From Trichinella spiralis (Eukaryota > Nematoda > Enoplea > Trichinellida > Trichinellidae), in assembly GCA_000181795.3 (NCBI GenBank), contig CM012953.1, forward strand, positions 2,335,330 through 2,358,605: 23,276 nucleotides of DNA, written 5' to 3'. The notes below the pieces were generated by a model, which was not told the origin of the DNA, did not search any database, and saw nothing but the letters and a program-made list of their open reading frames with translations. Position 1 is the first letter of the stretch; each line of letters opens with the position of its first letter. Shown piece after piece: positions 1-9,182 of the stretch. A program made the translations under genes and the position numbers.

Positions 1-820
1 TGTCACTCATCATTTTTATTTTGCATGTATTACAATCGCCATTAGCTACTCATCAGAACATTTTCTCGCAAACGGAAAAGCATCTAATGCATAAATCTCA
101 TTTAATTGCTAGCTGAAACGAAATTTATCTGACAAGCAAAGTAACTGTTGGTTGACATTCTTTTGAACAGTATTTATGCACTTGGCAAGATCAAAGTAAA
201 GCACTTTGATGATGCTAACAGAAAGAAAGCAGAATGACTGTTTTTTTTTCATAAGTTTGCTTTTTATCAACTTATTTGTTTCGCACCATTTAATGTTGCG
301 CTGCGTCTATATTAACAGCATCTACCTTTTTTTTATCAATCAAAAAATTCAGTTTTTTCTATAAAAATTATGCGATATCATAAAGTTAAAAAAATTATCA
401 ACCATGCTGCCATGAATACATAAATTAAAAACAGCAAAATCTTGAATTAGAAAACTTACCATTGATAAAAAACGAATATTTAACAAATGAAACTTCTTAG
501 AGCCACAACCATTCATTTAAATGTGAAAAAGCAGGCGATGTTTCCTTTGGGAAATCAGTTCTACTCATTATTAAATTATAAGAAAAGCCTTGAATACAAT
601 ATAAACTTAACGCATAAAAATTCGGTAAGATAAAGGTTAATGCGACCATTCAAGTGGTGCGTTGTATTATACTTGTACTGCATTGCACTGTATCTGTATG
701 GCATTGTATTGTTTTTTTTTATTTTTTCATAGTAATTTCATTCTCTTACTTTCCTCAATCTGAGAACAACAGAATTATTATAAAACAGTCAAAAGGTTAG
801 AAATAAAATTTGACAAATAC
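1..820. other. AT-rich non-coding stretch
   Basis: I see no gene here. The stretch is rich in A/T runs. Around 655-715 there is an imperfect run of short TGTATTGCAT-like units followed by a T run. The first 35 bases weakly resemble the inner arm of repeat family R1 in the opposite direction to the copy at 822-985, so the window may begin inside such an element; this is only a suggestion. Confidence 0.4.
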
Positions 821-821
821 T

Positions 822-985
822 ATGAAATAAAAATTGACAAATAAAATGAAATAATATTTGACAAATAAAATGCAAAGGAGTGACAACAAATGAAATTTAC
901 TGGCACGCGTCAGAACAGCAACCAATGAAATCTTACTGCAAAAAAGTAGTCACAGTCTGCGGGGAAATCGGGTCTACCCCTTTTA
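822..985. repeat. R1 repeat, one arm (copy a)
   Basis: This stretch matches the right arm of the copy at 2715-3066 and the right inner arm of the copy at 8410-9182. Shared landmarks in order are TTTGACAAATA, a GTGACAAC-like block, ATGAAATTTACTGG, a CAACCAATGAAAT block and a run of A's. The similarity to the second copy continues past the inverted arm to a GGTCTACCCC/GGTCCACCCC block, so the family may be longer than its inverted arms. Two to three head-to-tail repeats of AAATTGACAAATAAAATGAA lie at 785-875. No opposite arm was found with confidence. Confidence 0.55.
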
Positions 986-1382
986 TTAACATTATACTGT
1001 AATGCAGTAATATCAATGCGAACTTACATTTCTTTATCAACAGTAATGGATAATAATATTCACAATTTAATTCAGCTATTATTGATTATATGTTAATTAT
1101 TATGATGATTATATTATATGATAAGCTGCTTGTAATTTCAATAAATTCATTGTTTTTATTAAACTTTGAAAATTCATCATGAAGAAGTGGAGTGGAGTCA
1201 TTAGCAGAGTGGAGCTTAAATTCTGTTTACGGTAGATACTAGCCTGTAATGTGCTTTTAGCCAACATATTTGTATCTGCTTCCGAATGTAAGAATAAATG
1301 CTGTATATATTGAAACAGAGCATAAATATTGTTATTAGGGATGCTTGGGAAAATGCTCCGAGGGAAAACACTGTCTGAACGA
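986..1382. other. Non-coding, no gene supported
   Basis: The minus strand is open for 108 codons from 1435 to 1109, but the reading is low in complexity, has no recognisable domain and overlaps the tRNA-like stretch at its 5' end. I do not call a gene. Confidence 0.4.
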
Positions 1383-1466
1383 TGATTTACAAGACCACGA
1401 CTCACTAACTCTGAATTACTGGATATCAGATACACAGATATTTATCAACTGAGCTATGCGCATTTA
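1383..1466 (-). repeat. tRNA-like stretch, possible SINE head or tRNA pseudogene
   Basis: On the minus strand the sequence reads GCGCATAGCTCAGTTGATAA, a near-perfect RNA polymerase III A box (consensus TRGCNNAGYNGG) just inside a tRNA-like 5' end. About 53 bases further on lies GAGTCGTGGTC, a weaker match to the B box (GGTTCGANNCC). That spacing is normal for a tRNA. The acceptor ends do not pair and the anticodon stem is poor, so this is not a working tRNA. A tRNA-derived SINE head or a decayed tRNA gene fits best. No second copy was found in the window, so the SINE reading is unproven. Confidence 0.35.
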
Positions 1467-1689
1467 TCAACGCGCAGCAAGCAGGAAAAGGTGACATTGT
1501 CATCAGTAATTGCTTGCTCAATTCAGGAGAAGATGGCTCAAGGAATATATAGTGAGCATATCAAGATGTCAAAAGGTATCCAGGGAAGCTACTTTACTAT
1601 GCCAATGTAAGTGAGCTTTACTAAAATCAATTTCTCCATATTGCACACATACAGTAGTACTCTATCAATAGCCTTTATAATATGAAAGG

Positions 1690-2320
1690 TCAGGATTGGT
1701 TTCCGCAGGTACACTCCTCCCAGATATTCTAGCAAGAGCTTGTAGCAGGCCTCTGGATGCTGGTGGAGTGTCTGAGATTGTTGTCAGTGCTTTTGAGGGG
1801 CTGTGGTCAGATCCTGAATACATAGCGTCGCAGAGGGGAGAACAGATGATCAAGTTGTCGTCTTCACTGTCTTGGGTCGTCGTCTCAGTAGATACGTCAT
1901 AAGGTGGCACGCGGTGATAGAGTTCTCAGACATGGCAAAGGGTACCGTCGCTAACCTGGCTACAGACGATATCAGTGACGACGTCCTTTTGGTGTCAGGT
2001 GTGGCATCAGGTATCAAGCAGCTCCACCAACACCTTGTCAAAGTAAAATGTCTCGTGCAAATAAGTACAGCGTCTCAAAACGGCATGCGGGTTTCTCATC
2101 GTCTCCTTTGCTGACAGATCTACGCTTCGTATTCTGCGTTCTGATGTGTGATGTTGTTTGGGTTTCCAGCTGTGCTGCAGTAGCATTGTTTAATTATTTT
2201 AATGTTTGATCTATGGAATGTAATATATGTACAGATACGCAGAAGCAATGCGCAAGAAGGATGACACTTCAGAATGAACCGGCACGTATGGAAACATCAC
2301 CTCAGCATTTATGAACTGCT
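1690..2320. other. GC-richer patch with unidentified open frames
   Basis: Base composition rises here compared with the flanks. The plus strand is open over 1696-1902 and 1872-2114 in two frames, and the minus strand over 1665-1910. None gives a recognisable domain. It may be a relic of a gene or transposon too decayed to name. The region 2115-2320 shows nothing further. Confidence 0.3.
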
Positions 2321-2714
2321 CCAATTGCTGATTGATTAGTAGGAATCAGCGCAAACGTTGAATCAGCAGGAGACATCAGGACACGTTATCGCCAATGATT
2401 TACAGATAAGAAATTATAAATGTGAAGAAGTGCATTAGCGCCTAACCGCACTGACTGCAGAATATGATAGTTGGGGGGGGGGTAGGCGTACAGTGGAGTA
2501 GTTTTTAAGAACTGTAGCGTATGATGTTCCTGAGCCGGTGAACATCTGCGTGTCGCCTTTTCTGCATCAACAATAAATACGTACACCAAAAAGTAATACG
2601 TAGAACAACCAACCTTTTTTGTGCATGACTATGTTCTCATTTCTGTCACTTATTGCCGTAACGGTGACGTCAAGCAATGCAACGTGGATCTAGCACTTAT
2701 TTTCCGAATGAGCA
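2321..2714. other. Non-coding, G run
   Basis: No gene is supported. A run of nine or ten G's lies at about 2473-2482. The open minus frame at 2386-2589 has no recognisable features. Confidence 0.35.
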
Positions 2715-3066
2715 CCGCCTACTTTTCCTCATGAAAATTTCATTGGTTGTCGCGCTGATGCTCATAGCTAAATTTTATTGGTTGTCAGGCTGATGAGATT
2801 AGGTTGCCTAGAGAAGGGACTACATAAATCTAAATTGGCTAAGTGAACAGGATACGTCACGGATAGTTACTATGCAAATTCATAAGCGAACACCATGTTT
2901 TAATTTTGATATTAAGCGAACAAAAAGAATTCGGGAGAGGGTGGATTTAGATGCTAAGAAATCAGTATTTGACAAAGAGAATGTATAAGTGGGACAAGAA
3001 ATGATGAAATTTAGTTGCGTGCATGAGAGCAGCAAGCAATGAAATTTACTGAAAAAACGTAGGCGG
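2715..3066. repeat. R1 repeat with inverted arms (copy b), MITE-like
   Basis: The left arm (2715-2790) and the reverse complement of the right arm (2988-3066) align over about 75 bases. Both start CCGCCTAC, then a T-rich stretch, AAATTTCATTG, a TGCTCATA-like block, CTAAATTTYAT and a TTGTC end. The left arm also contains a direct repeat of about 41 bases: AAATTTCATTGGTTGTC and AAATTTTATTGGTTGTC, each followed by GCTGATG. There is no coding capacity. Inverted arms around a short AT-rich core suggest a non-autonomous DNA transposon. I could not define target-site duplications with confidence. Confidence 0.6.
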
Positions 3067-3477
3067 AATTTGTTGGGAGTAATCAGGTCCACCCCACATA
3101 TAACGTATCTTAACCTTCGAATTACCAAAGTGTTTTTTGTCCTTCTGATGATCAAAGCCAGGTCAATTTTAACCGGGGTGAACAATGCGCATTTGGGGCC
3201 TTAATTTCACTTATTTTAAAAATTTAATGCTTCCTTTTGTATGATGTGGTATTCCTGAATTAAATCCAGAAATTTAGAAATTAATTGGATCACTGGTAAT
3301 TATTTTATTGTTCACTTATGCGTGGAGTTGTTGAATCACTAAATTCAGTTGTATCAGTTTACTTTTATTTGAATTCCCGTGAAAGTTTCATCATTTACTG
3401 GTTCCATATTGTATAGGTTTATTGAAAAGTTGAGTTTGGCATTAGATTTGTTTTTTTAATAGTTAGCTTGCATAAAT
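3067..3477. other. Non-coding AT-rich stretch
   Basis: The first 35 bases still resemble the sequence right of R1 copy a. Nothing else is recognisable. Confidence 0.35.
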
Positions 3478-3706
3478 TCGCCCACAATTTTGTGATTGAC
3501 TGTTCGCTGATGGGTTCTACGGCGAACGTCAGTAATTGGCTAAAAAAGTGTGCAATTTTATTAGTTGCTCAATTTTGATCAGCAATTGGGCGAGTGACTA
3601 TTAATATTTGATTTCCTACTTAACTCTGTTCATTGATTGGATGATTATTTTTCATGAAAGCTTTCTCAAATATGTAGTGCATTACAGCTTACTTACCTTA
3701 TATGGA
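3478..3706 (-). repeat. R2 repeat (copy Z), MITE-like
   Basis: Read on the minus strand it starts TCCATATAAGGTAA, continues ATGCACTACATATTTGAG, ATCATCCAATCAATGA, CACTCGCCCAATTGCTGATC and ends GTCAATCACAAAATTGTG. The same order of blocks is found on the plus strand at 6044-6240 and 22076-22318. The body contains repeated CCAAT-containing units about 25-35 bases apart. There is no coding capacity. Confidence 0.65.
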
Positions 3707-4699
3707 TATAAGTAATCACTTTGCAATTTTTAAAACAGCTTTTAAACCTACAATGTGGAATAATGTATATTTATTTTTGGAATTGAAAAATTATACTTTG
3801 AAAAGGCTTCTACGTTTTACATATCACTGATTACAGAAGGTTATCTTATTACTTCAATTTTGCTTTTGCAATTTTATTTCGTCATGTCTATGCTGATCAA
3901 CATAGTATTTTTCACAGAATCTCAGCTATTTGCTATAAGCGTGGGGAATATATAATGTGCAATCTTTCATTTTACAAGAACTTACAAATCTGAACTTTAT
4001 TACAATATGTACAGCGTGTAGAGATGGGCAGTACAATAATAATTAAAACATTAAAAAGGGTTCAGTTCTAAATTTAGGTTGATTGCGCTACGACAGGCGA
4101 CAAATTTCTAAGTTGAAAAATGGATTTCCTGCGACGTAATAATGGTAATGTGCTACGTCAAACCATTCCTTTTATCCTTGTTTACAACGGGTATTTGTCA
4201 TTACGATTTGTGCGCTTCAGGCTGTAGCGCCAACCTTTGTGTATTAGTTTATGCTGCTTGTTTGAGATACAAACCGAATTTCATCATTATTTATTCCCAT
4301 CATTTGAAAATAAATCTCAAATCTACGACACAGAAAACAGAACAAGTTAGTGATGACCACTAAGACGTAAATAGAAGAAAAACAGAATTGATGGTCTTGT
4401 TCTTTACAAACTGAATATCTTTATTATCCAATTGCATCATTCTGCAAAAAATATAGAAGCAACAAATGAACTGCTTAAAGAAGAGAATTGAACAAACAGA
4501 TGTTAAATAAGCATGTTTATCTGAGTCATTCATTGTTTTCATAATTCAACACGTAATGACTTTTTACGATAGCAACAGAGCTAGCCTTGTCAACTAGTTT
4601 GACAATGAAGAAAGCTGTGCAGTGATTATCATGAGCAAGGTCAAAATTTATCACGCAGAATTTTATGAAATTTCACAAGACTAACAAGCATGTGCTGCA
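3707..4699. other. AT-rich non-coding stretch
   Basis: No gene is supported. An open plus frame at 4142-4363 (73 codons, many Cys and Tyr) has no recognised domain. I searched by eye for inverted repeats that could be the left end of the MULE relic that follows, without a convincing partner. Confidence 0.35.
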
Positions 4700-5386
4700 G
4701 ATAAATTTCCCCCAAGCTTGCCAAAAGCATTTTCAGTTCAATCTGTGCTGCAGCTATGTACCGGGCGGAAAGATCTGGGACTCACTGCTCTGCAGATAAC
4801 AACAAAATCCAACAAATTTTTAATGTGTCATTCGACGACGAATGATACATTAATTTTTGCCATCGAGGCTGATGTGAGCTACTGGCTTGGAGTAACTGCT
4901 GGTGCAGAGTTCAGACCGTTAACATTCTCTCATGCTGGCACCAGCAGTTGTTCACCCCTCATGTGTTCGAGTTACCCGTTGTATATTGTTTGACTGCTAG
5001 GAAAGATCTGCCATGTATAACCGGATATTTGAAGTGCTCCATTCCAAAGCGGAAAAACTTGGCGTCAAACTTAATCTGGCTAAAATTTGTTTGTGATTTC
5101 AAAACAGCCTTGATCCCAGCTATTCAAGGCAGCCGTCCCAACACCCGGGTGCAAGGTTCCTTCTTCCACTTTTGCCAAGCTGTGCTTGGACAGGTCGGCC
5201 GGTTTGGCTTAAAAAATGTTGATTCATAATCAGGAGGTAAGAAAAAAGGTGAAAAAGCTGATGGCATTGGCATTTTTGCCGGTGAACCTTGTACCCGCGG
5301 GTTTCGAAATCTTAAATGTTGGGACGTTGGGTCAAATGGAAGCCTTGTTCCAGTACTTCCAGCGGGAGGTAGCTTCCGGCCGCTAA
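4700..5386 (+). pseudogene. Decayed Mutator-like (MULE) transposase fragment
   Basis: Three plus-strand open stretches in succession resemble the central MULE transposase domain, a DDE-type enzyme that cuts and pastes the element in the nucleus. The first (4718 to about 4950) contains TNDTLIFAIEADVSYW. The second (about 4948-5226) contains LFTPHVFELPVVYCL, VCDFKTALIPAIQ and the strongest motif TRVQGSFFHFCQAV, close to the family's VQGCxFHFxQAV signature. The third (about 5213-5383) contains RKKVKKLMALAFLPVNLV. The frame changes near 4950 and again near 5225, and a stop follows at 5384, so the gene is dead. About 220 residues remain, less than half of a usual MULE transposase. No terminal inverted repeats were found. 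The fragment is more GC-rich than its flanks. Confidence 0.75.
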
Positions 5387-6043
5387 AATTCCGTTTCGGA
5401 ATGTACGGTAGGTTACAGCGTAATGAAATGAGTATAGAACATTTTTAAGTGCCATATCTCATCATCTGTACGATTATAGCACCTTTTTGTATATATTGTA
5501 ATATAGTTTAGATCTGTTTGTTGTTGATTCTAAGTGATTGTTGCTTGTTGTTGATTCTTATTAATTGTTGGTTGTTTGTTAATTTTTATTGATTGTTGGA
5601 GTGGTTGTCATATGAAGCTGTATACTATGTATTTGCCTAATTCAGAAGCGCTTGTAACGAAAAGCAGATGTTACTGCGCAAAGCAGTCTGCTGGTGTGCA
5701 TAGACGTGAAGAAATAAAATTACAAAAGCCAATTTAATATGTCAGTTAAAGCCAATTTAATTTAATATCAATACAATGAAATGTAAAACTGAAAGATCAT
5801 TTATTTTATACACTAATATGACCACTTATTTAAGCCCATTTTCAAATACTGCAAGACATCTTTTTAAATTCTGCTCTTTAAAATATACACACAAAGGGTG
5901 AGTAAATGTAAAAATGTTAAATATTAGTCATATGAATATTCATCTTCTTATGGTTACAGTACCTTTACGCAGTAAAAGTTAGCTAACACTGCTACTCCAT
6001 ATCTTAAAAAATAATGTCAATAAATGGTAAATGATTATTTATT
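5387..6043. other. Non-coding, TTGTTGATT-rich run
   Basis: At 5515-5600 there are four or five imperfect direct units of the form TTGTTGATTCTTA. Otherwise I see nothing beyond AT-rich DNA. Confidence 0.35.
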
Positions 6044-6240
6044 TCCATATAAGGTAATTTAATAAAAATGCCCCCATATTTGGGAAAATGTTGATAAACA
6101 ACAATCACGTAATCATAGATCAAAGCTTCATAGCTAATCAAATGGCAAAAGTTATCTGCCCAATCATTATCATAATTAGCCAATAAAATAGCAAAAGTCA
6201 TTAAACAATTACCGATCAAACGCCGTACAGTCGTACAAAA
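6044..6240 (+). repeat. R2 repeat (copy X), MITE-like
   Basis: This copy starts TCCATATAAGGTAATTT, then ATGCCCCCATATTTGGG, GATCAAAGCTTCATAGCTAA, TCTGCCCAAT and TAGCCAATAAAATAGC, matching the copies at 22076-22318 (same strand) and 3478-3706 (opposite strand). Its ATGCCCCCATATTTGG block is the inverse of the end of the 22 kb copy (CCAAATTTTTGGGGGCAT), which points to terminal inverted repeats. Its own right end is not clear. Confidence 0.65.
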
Positions 6241-6310
6241 GAATCAGAGTTTGGAGAAATTGGGAAGCGGATGAGTTCAGAATAGCCTTTTAAAAATCAC
6301 GCTATGTCAC

Positions 6311-6556
6311 TGTTGTGTATGAGAACTGATTAAGTATATAGAGACTTTACTTCTAATGACAACACAATACCAAGCTAATGTATAACGCACAAGAGATTAC
6401 ACACAAAGATAACGCACACACAGGGAAAACAATACACACAGAGCGAACGCGGAAACAGCTACGCACGGACACTGGTGACGTGGAAAGTACTGTAATATGT
6501 TCCTGCGCGTTCTTTTTGTAGATATTTTTGATTGCATTGAATCACAATACATTACA
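6311..6556 (-). repeat. Gypsy LTR, left in the window (3' LTR of the element)
   Basis: It begins TGTTGTGTATGAGAACTG and ends CAATACATTACA, and pairs with 11231-11472. GTCAC flanks its outer side. A polypurine tract abuts its inner side, which identifies it as the 3' LTR. Confidence 0.93.
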
Positions 6557-6571
6557 TCCCTTCCCCCTTAA
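6557..6571 (-). other. Gypsy polypurine tract
   Basis: On the minus strand the sequence is TTAAGGGGGAAGGGA, directly against the 3' LTR. This is where plus-strand DNA synthesis starts in LTR elements. Confidence 0.85.
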
Positions 6572-8409
6572 CATTCGTAGTCTCTGAGCCGTTCTGGCGG
6601 TCTTCTTTTACGCGTAGACGATCTCTGTTGTCCAACACTTTCAATATCAGGTGATGGTGACGCTGCCGCATTTTCTTCTCTTTGTGTTGTGACAACTGCT
6701 GTATCTTCCTCAGGTATAACTTCAACTGTTTTTTTTTCCAGCTTTATCTTCCTGTGATTCGATTTTCTCTGCACTGTGATTATGTTCAGCAGTCACATAG
6801 CGTTTTCTCACCTGGTCTATGTGTCTGGGCCACAGTTGACCGTCTTCGGTCTGTACCTGGTAGGACGGTGGGCCTGTCTGAGTCACAACTGTCGCTGGTT
6901 TCCAGGTTTTCTCCGAAGAATAATTCCTAGCGTATACCTGATCGTAAGTTTGGAATGTGCGTACCTTTTCAAAATTTTTATCAAGGTCTTCCAGTACTAC
7001 GTCTGGTTGTAATCAGTCCAGAACAGTTCAGAGTCTACGGTTCATCAGAAGTTCAGCCGGGCTTTTGCCAGTTGTCGTGCAAGGAGTGACATGTTGGCAA
7101 AATAAGAAATTCGCGAGGTTGTATTCCCAGTCACGTTGTGTCATCTTCTTTAGGCATTCCTTCGTAATACGGACCATCCTTTCATCTTGACCGTTTGACG
7201 ACGGGTGAAAGGAGGCGGACGTGATGTGCCTGATACTACCTTTGTTTACGTATTCTTGAAAGGTGTGGGAAGTGAACTGTGTACCATTATCAGAGACGAT
7301 AATGTCAGGGAGTCCATGGGTACTAAAAATTTGTCTCAGGCATGATATCACTGATTCGGATGTCGTGTTTTTCAGTACTCTGACTTCACGTCATTTGGAG
7401 AAGGCGTCCACGACAATTAGGAAATTCTTGCCGTAAATAGGGCCTGCTAAGTCAACGTGTATGCGAGACCACGGAGTTCTTGGAGATTCCCACTTGTGCA
7501 CAGGCGCGTGTGGTGGCGAAGCTCTCGACTGTTGACACAGTTCGCATGTTCTTACCAAATTTTCGATTTCACTGTCCATTTTTGGCCACCAAACGTAGCT
7601 TCGGGCAAGTGCTTTCATTCGTACGATGCCTGGATGACCTATGTGCAATTCCTTGAGAATTTTGTGACGTGCTTGGAGTGGGATTATCACTCTACTGCCC
7701 CATAGCAAACAACCATTGTGAATGGAGATTTCATGTTGGCGCGTCACGTAAGGTTTCAGTCGTTCGTCTGATACAGATTTCAGCCATCCCCTCCATGCCC
7801 AGCTTAAAACTCGTGTGAGAATCAGATCCTTTGCAGTTATTCGTGCAATATCCTTGCTGTGAAGCGGAAAAATGTCTATAGTCTCTAACAAAAGAATAAC
7901 TGAGTTGTGTGAGTCGTCATTTTCTGTTGATTGCTTTGGCAAACGACTTACTGCATCTGCATTTGCTATTTCTTTGCCGGGTCGGTAATTTATGGTATAA
8001 TCGTATGCATTCAGAAGAATCGACCAACGTAACATTCTTGGTGACAGAATTTGAGGTGTTTCCTTCTTTGGCACGAACACTCCCAACAGTGGTTTGTGAT
8101 CTGTTATGATAGTGAATTGACGACCATACAGATACTCATGGAATTTCTTTACGCCAGCAATAACTGCCAATGCTTCTTTATCAATTTGTGCGTAATTCCT
8201 TTCGGTCGCGGATAATGTTCGTGAATAAAACGCAATTGGAATTACTTGCGTTGATGACAACTTGTGGCAAAGAACCGCGCCAATACCATGTGGCGATGCA
8301 TCGCATACTAATACTAACGGCTTTTTACCGTCGTAATGTGTTAGAACCGCATCAGATGACAATAATGGGGTAGACCCTGAATATTCATCAAAGACATGCC
8401 GCTTCACAC
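6568..8409 (-). mobile_element. Gypsy pol: RNase H and integrase part
   Basis: Part of the Gypsy fossil. RNase H motifs are LVCDASPHGIGAVLC and ITDHKPLLGVF. They are followed by the H2C2 zinc site of integrase (HIGHPGIVRMKALARSYVWW, then CELCQ) and the catalytic-core motifs HVDLAGPIYG and VSDNGTQFTS. The C-terminal end is basic (STRKRRPPERLRDYEC), as is usual for Mag-type elements. The part is broken. Confidence 0.88.
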
Positions 8410-9182
8410 TTTGATTGGTTGTATATTTTGCGTAGAACTCTGATTGGTTTTGAATTTTATTGGTTTACACGGCGGCTAAATTTCATTAGATGTCGTTGCG
8501 AATCTCAATTTTACTGGTTGTCATTTTCATGCATTCTATTTGTCACATTTTGGTTTCTTTTTAATGGTCACTTTTTTATTCTAAGCTTAACTGTTTATCT
8601 TCTATATGTATATTAATAATAGCTAAATTGTACATTTAAAAGCTGACTAGCACCTTAAAATTATAAGTTGATTAACAAATTTGCTTGTGGTTTCATTTTT
8701 GTGCATAATTATATTCATAGAACTGCTGATCAGATCTAAGAAATTCGCTTTACTTTAATTTAAACTGACTTCGTTTATTGTGTGTATAATATTGAGCATT
8801 TTAAAGGCCTTGCTCAAAAGTTTGCTTCCTATTAATTTGTTTCTTAATTTGATGAAGTTAAATATAAGTTTAAATTAAAGTATTAATTGAATTTAGACGT
8901 TATGGATGCTGTTAGTAAGAAAGATCACGTGAATTCACCATTTCACTGAATTTCATTAAATAATTAGCTGTGATTAATTTTACTACATAAATATCATAAA
9001 ATAGTAAAGCTTTGAATATCAGAAAACTGACCATTGAAATGAAATCAAAATTTGACAAATAGCACGCATTACAATGACAGCCAGTAAAAATTTTGGTTTG
9101 CGACAACGAATAAAACTCATCGCAACAGCAACTAATGAAATTTAGCCGGCATGAAAACCAATGAAATTTAAGGCCAATCAAA
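8410..9182. repeat. R1 repeat inserted in the Gypsy pol (copy c), MITE-like
   Basis: A non-coding AT-rich block of about 770 bases separates the reverse-transcriptase and RNase H parts of the Gypsy element. Its tips are TTTGATTGG and CCAATCAAA. Long imperfect inverted arms follow: the left arm at 8505-8580 and the right arm at 9027-9110 share TTTGACAAATA, ATGCAT/ACGCAT, AATGACARCCAGTAAAA and an ACCATT block. The tips carry repeated ATTGGTT/AACCAAT units and a GGCTAAATTTCAT block on both sides. It lacks any protein and is the youngest layer of this nest, since it lies inside the Gypsy element. Confidence 0.75.

Noticed and set aside
1109-1435. 108-codon minus-strand open frame
   Set aside because: No domain, biased composition, and it overlaps the tRNA-like stretch; likely a chance frame.
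1510-1610. Plus-frame stretch QFRRRWLKEYIVSISRCQKV, resembling the tail of a BEL/Pao integrase
   Set aside because: Only about 20 residues of vague similarity, with no further integrase motif around it; the alternative frame gives the micro-gene candidate.
2880-3185. 101-codon minus-strand open frame
   Set aside because: It runs through the right arm of R1 copy b, a non-coding repeat, and has no protein features.
4142-4363. 73-codon plus-strand frame rich in Cys and Tyr
   Set aside because: No recognisable domain, no splice or start support; composition fits chance.
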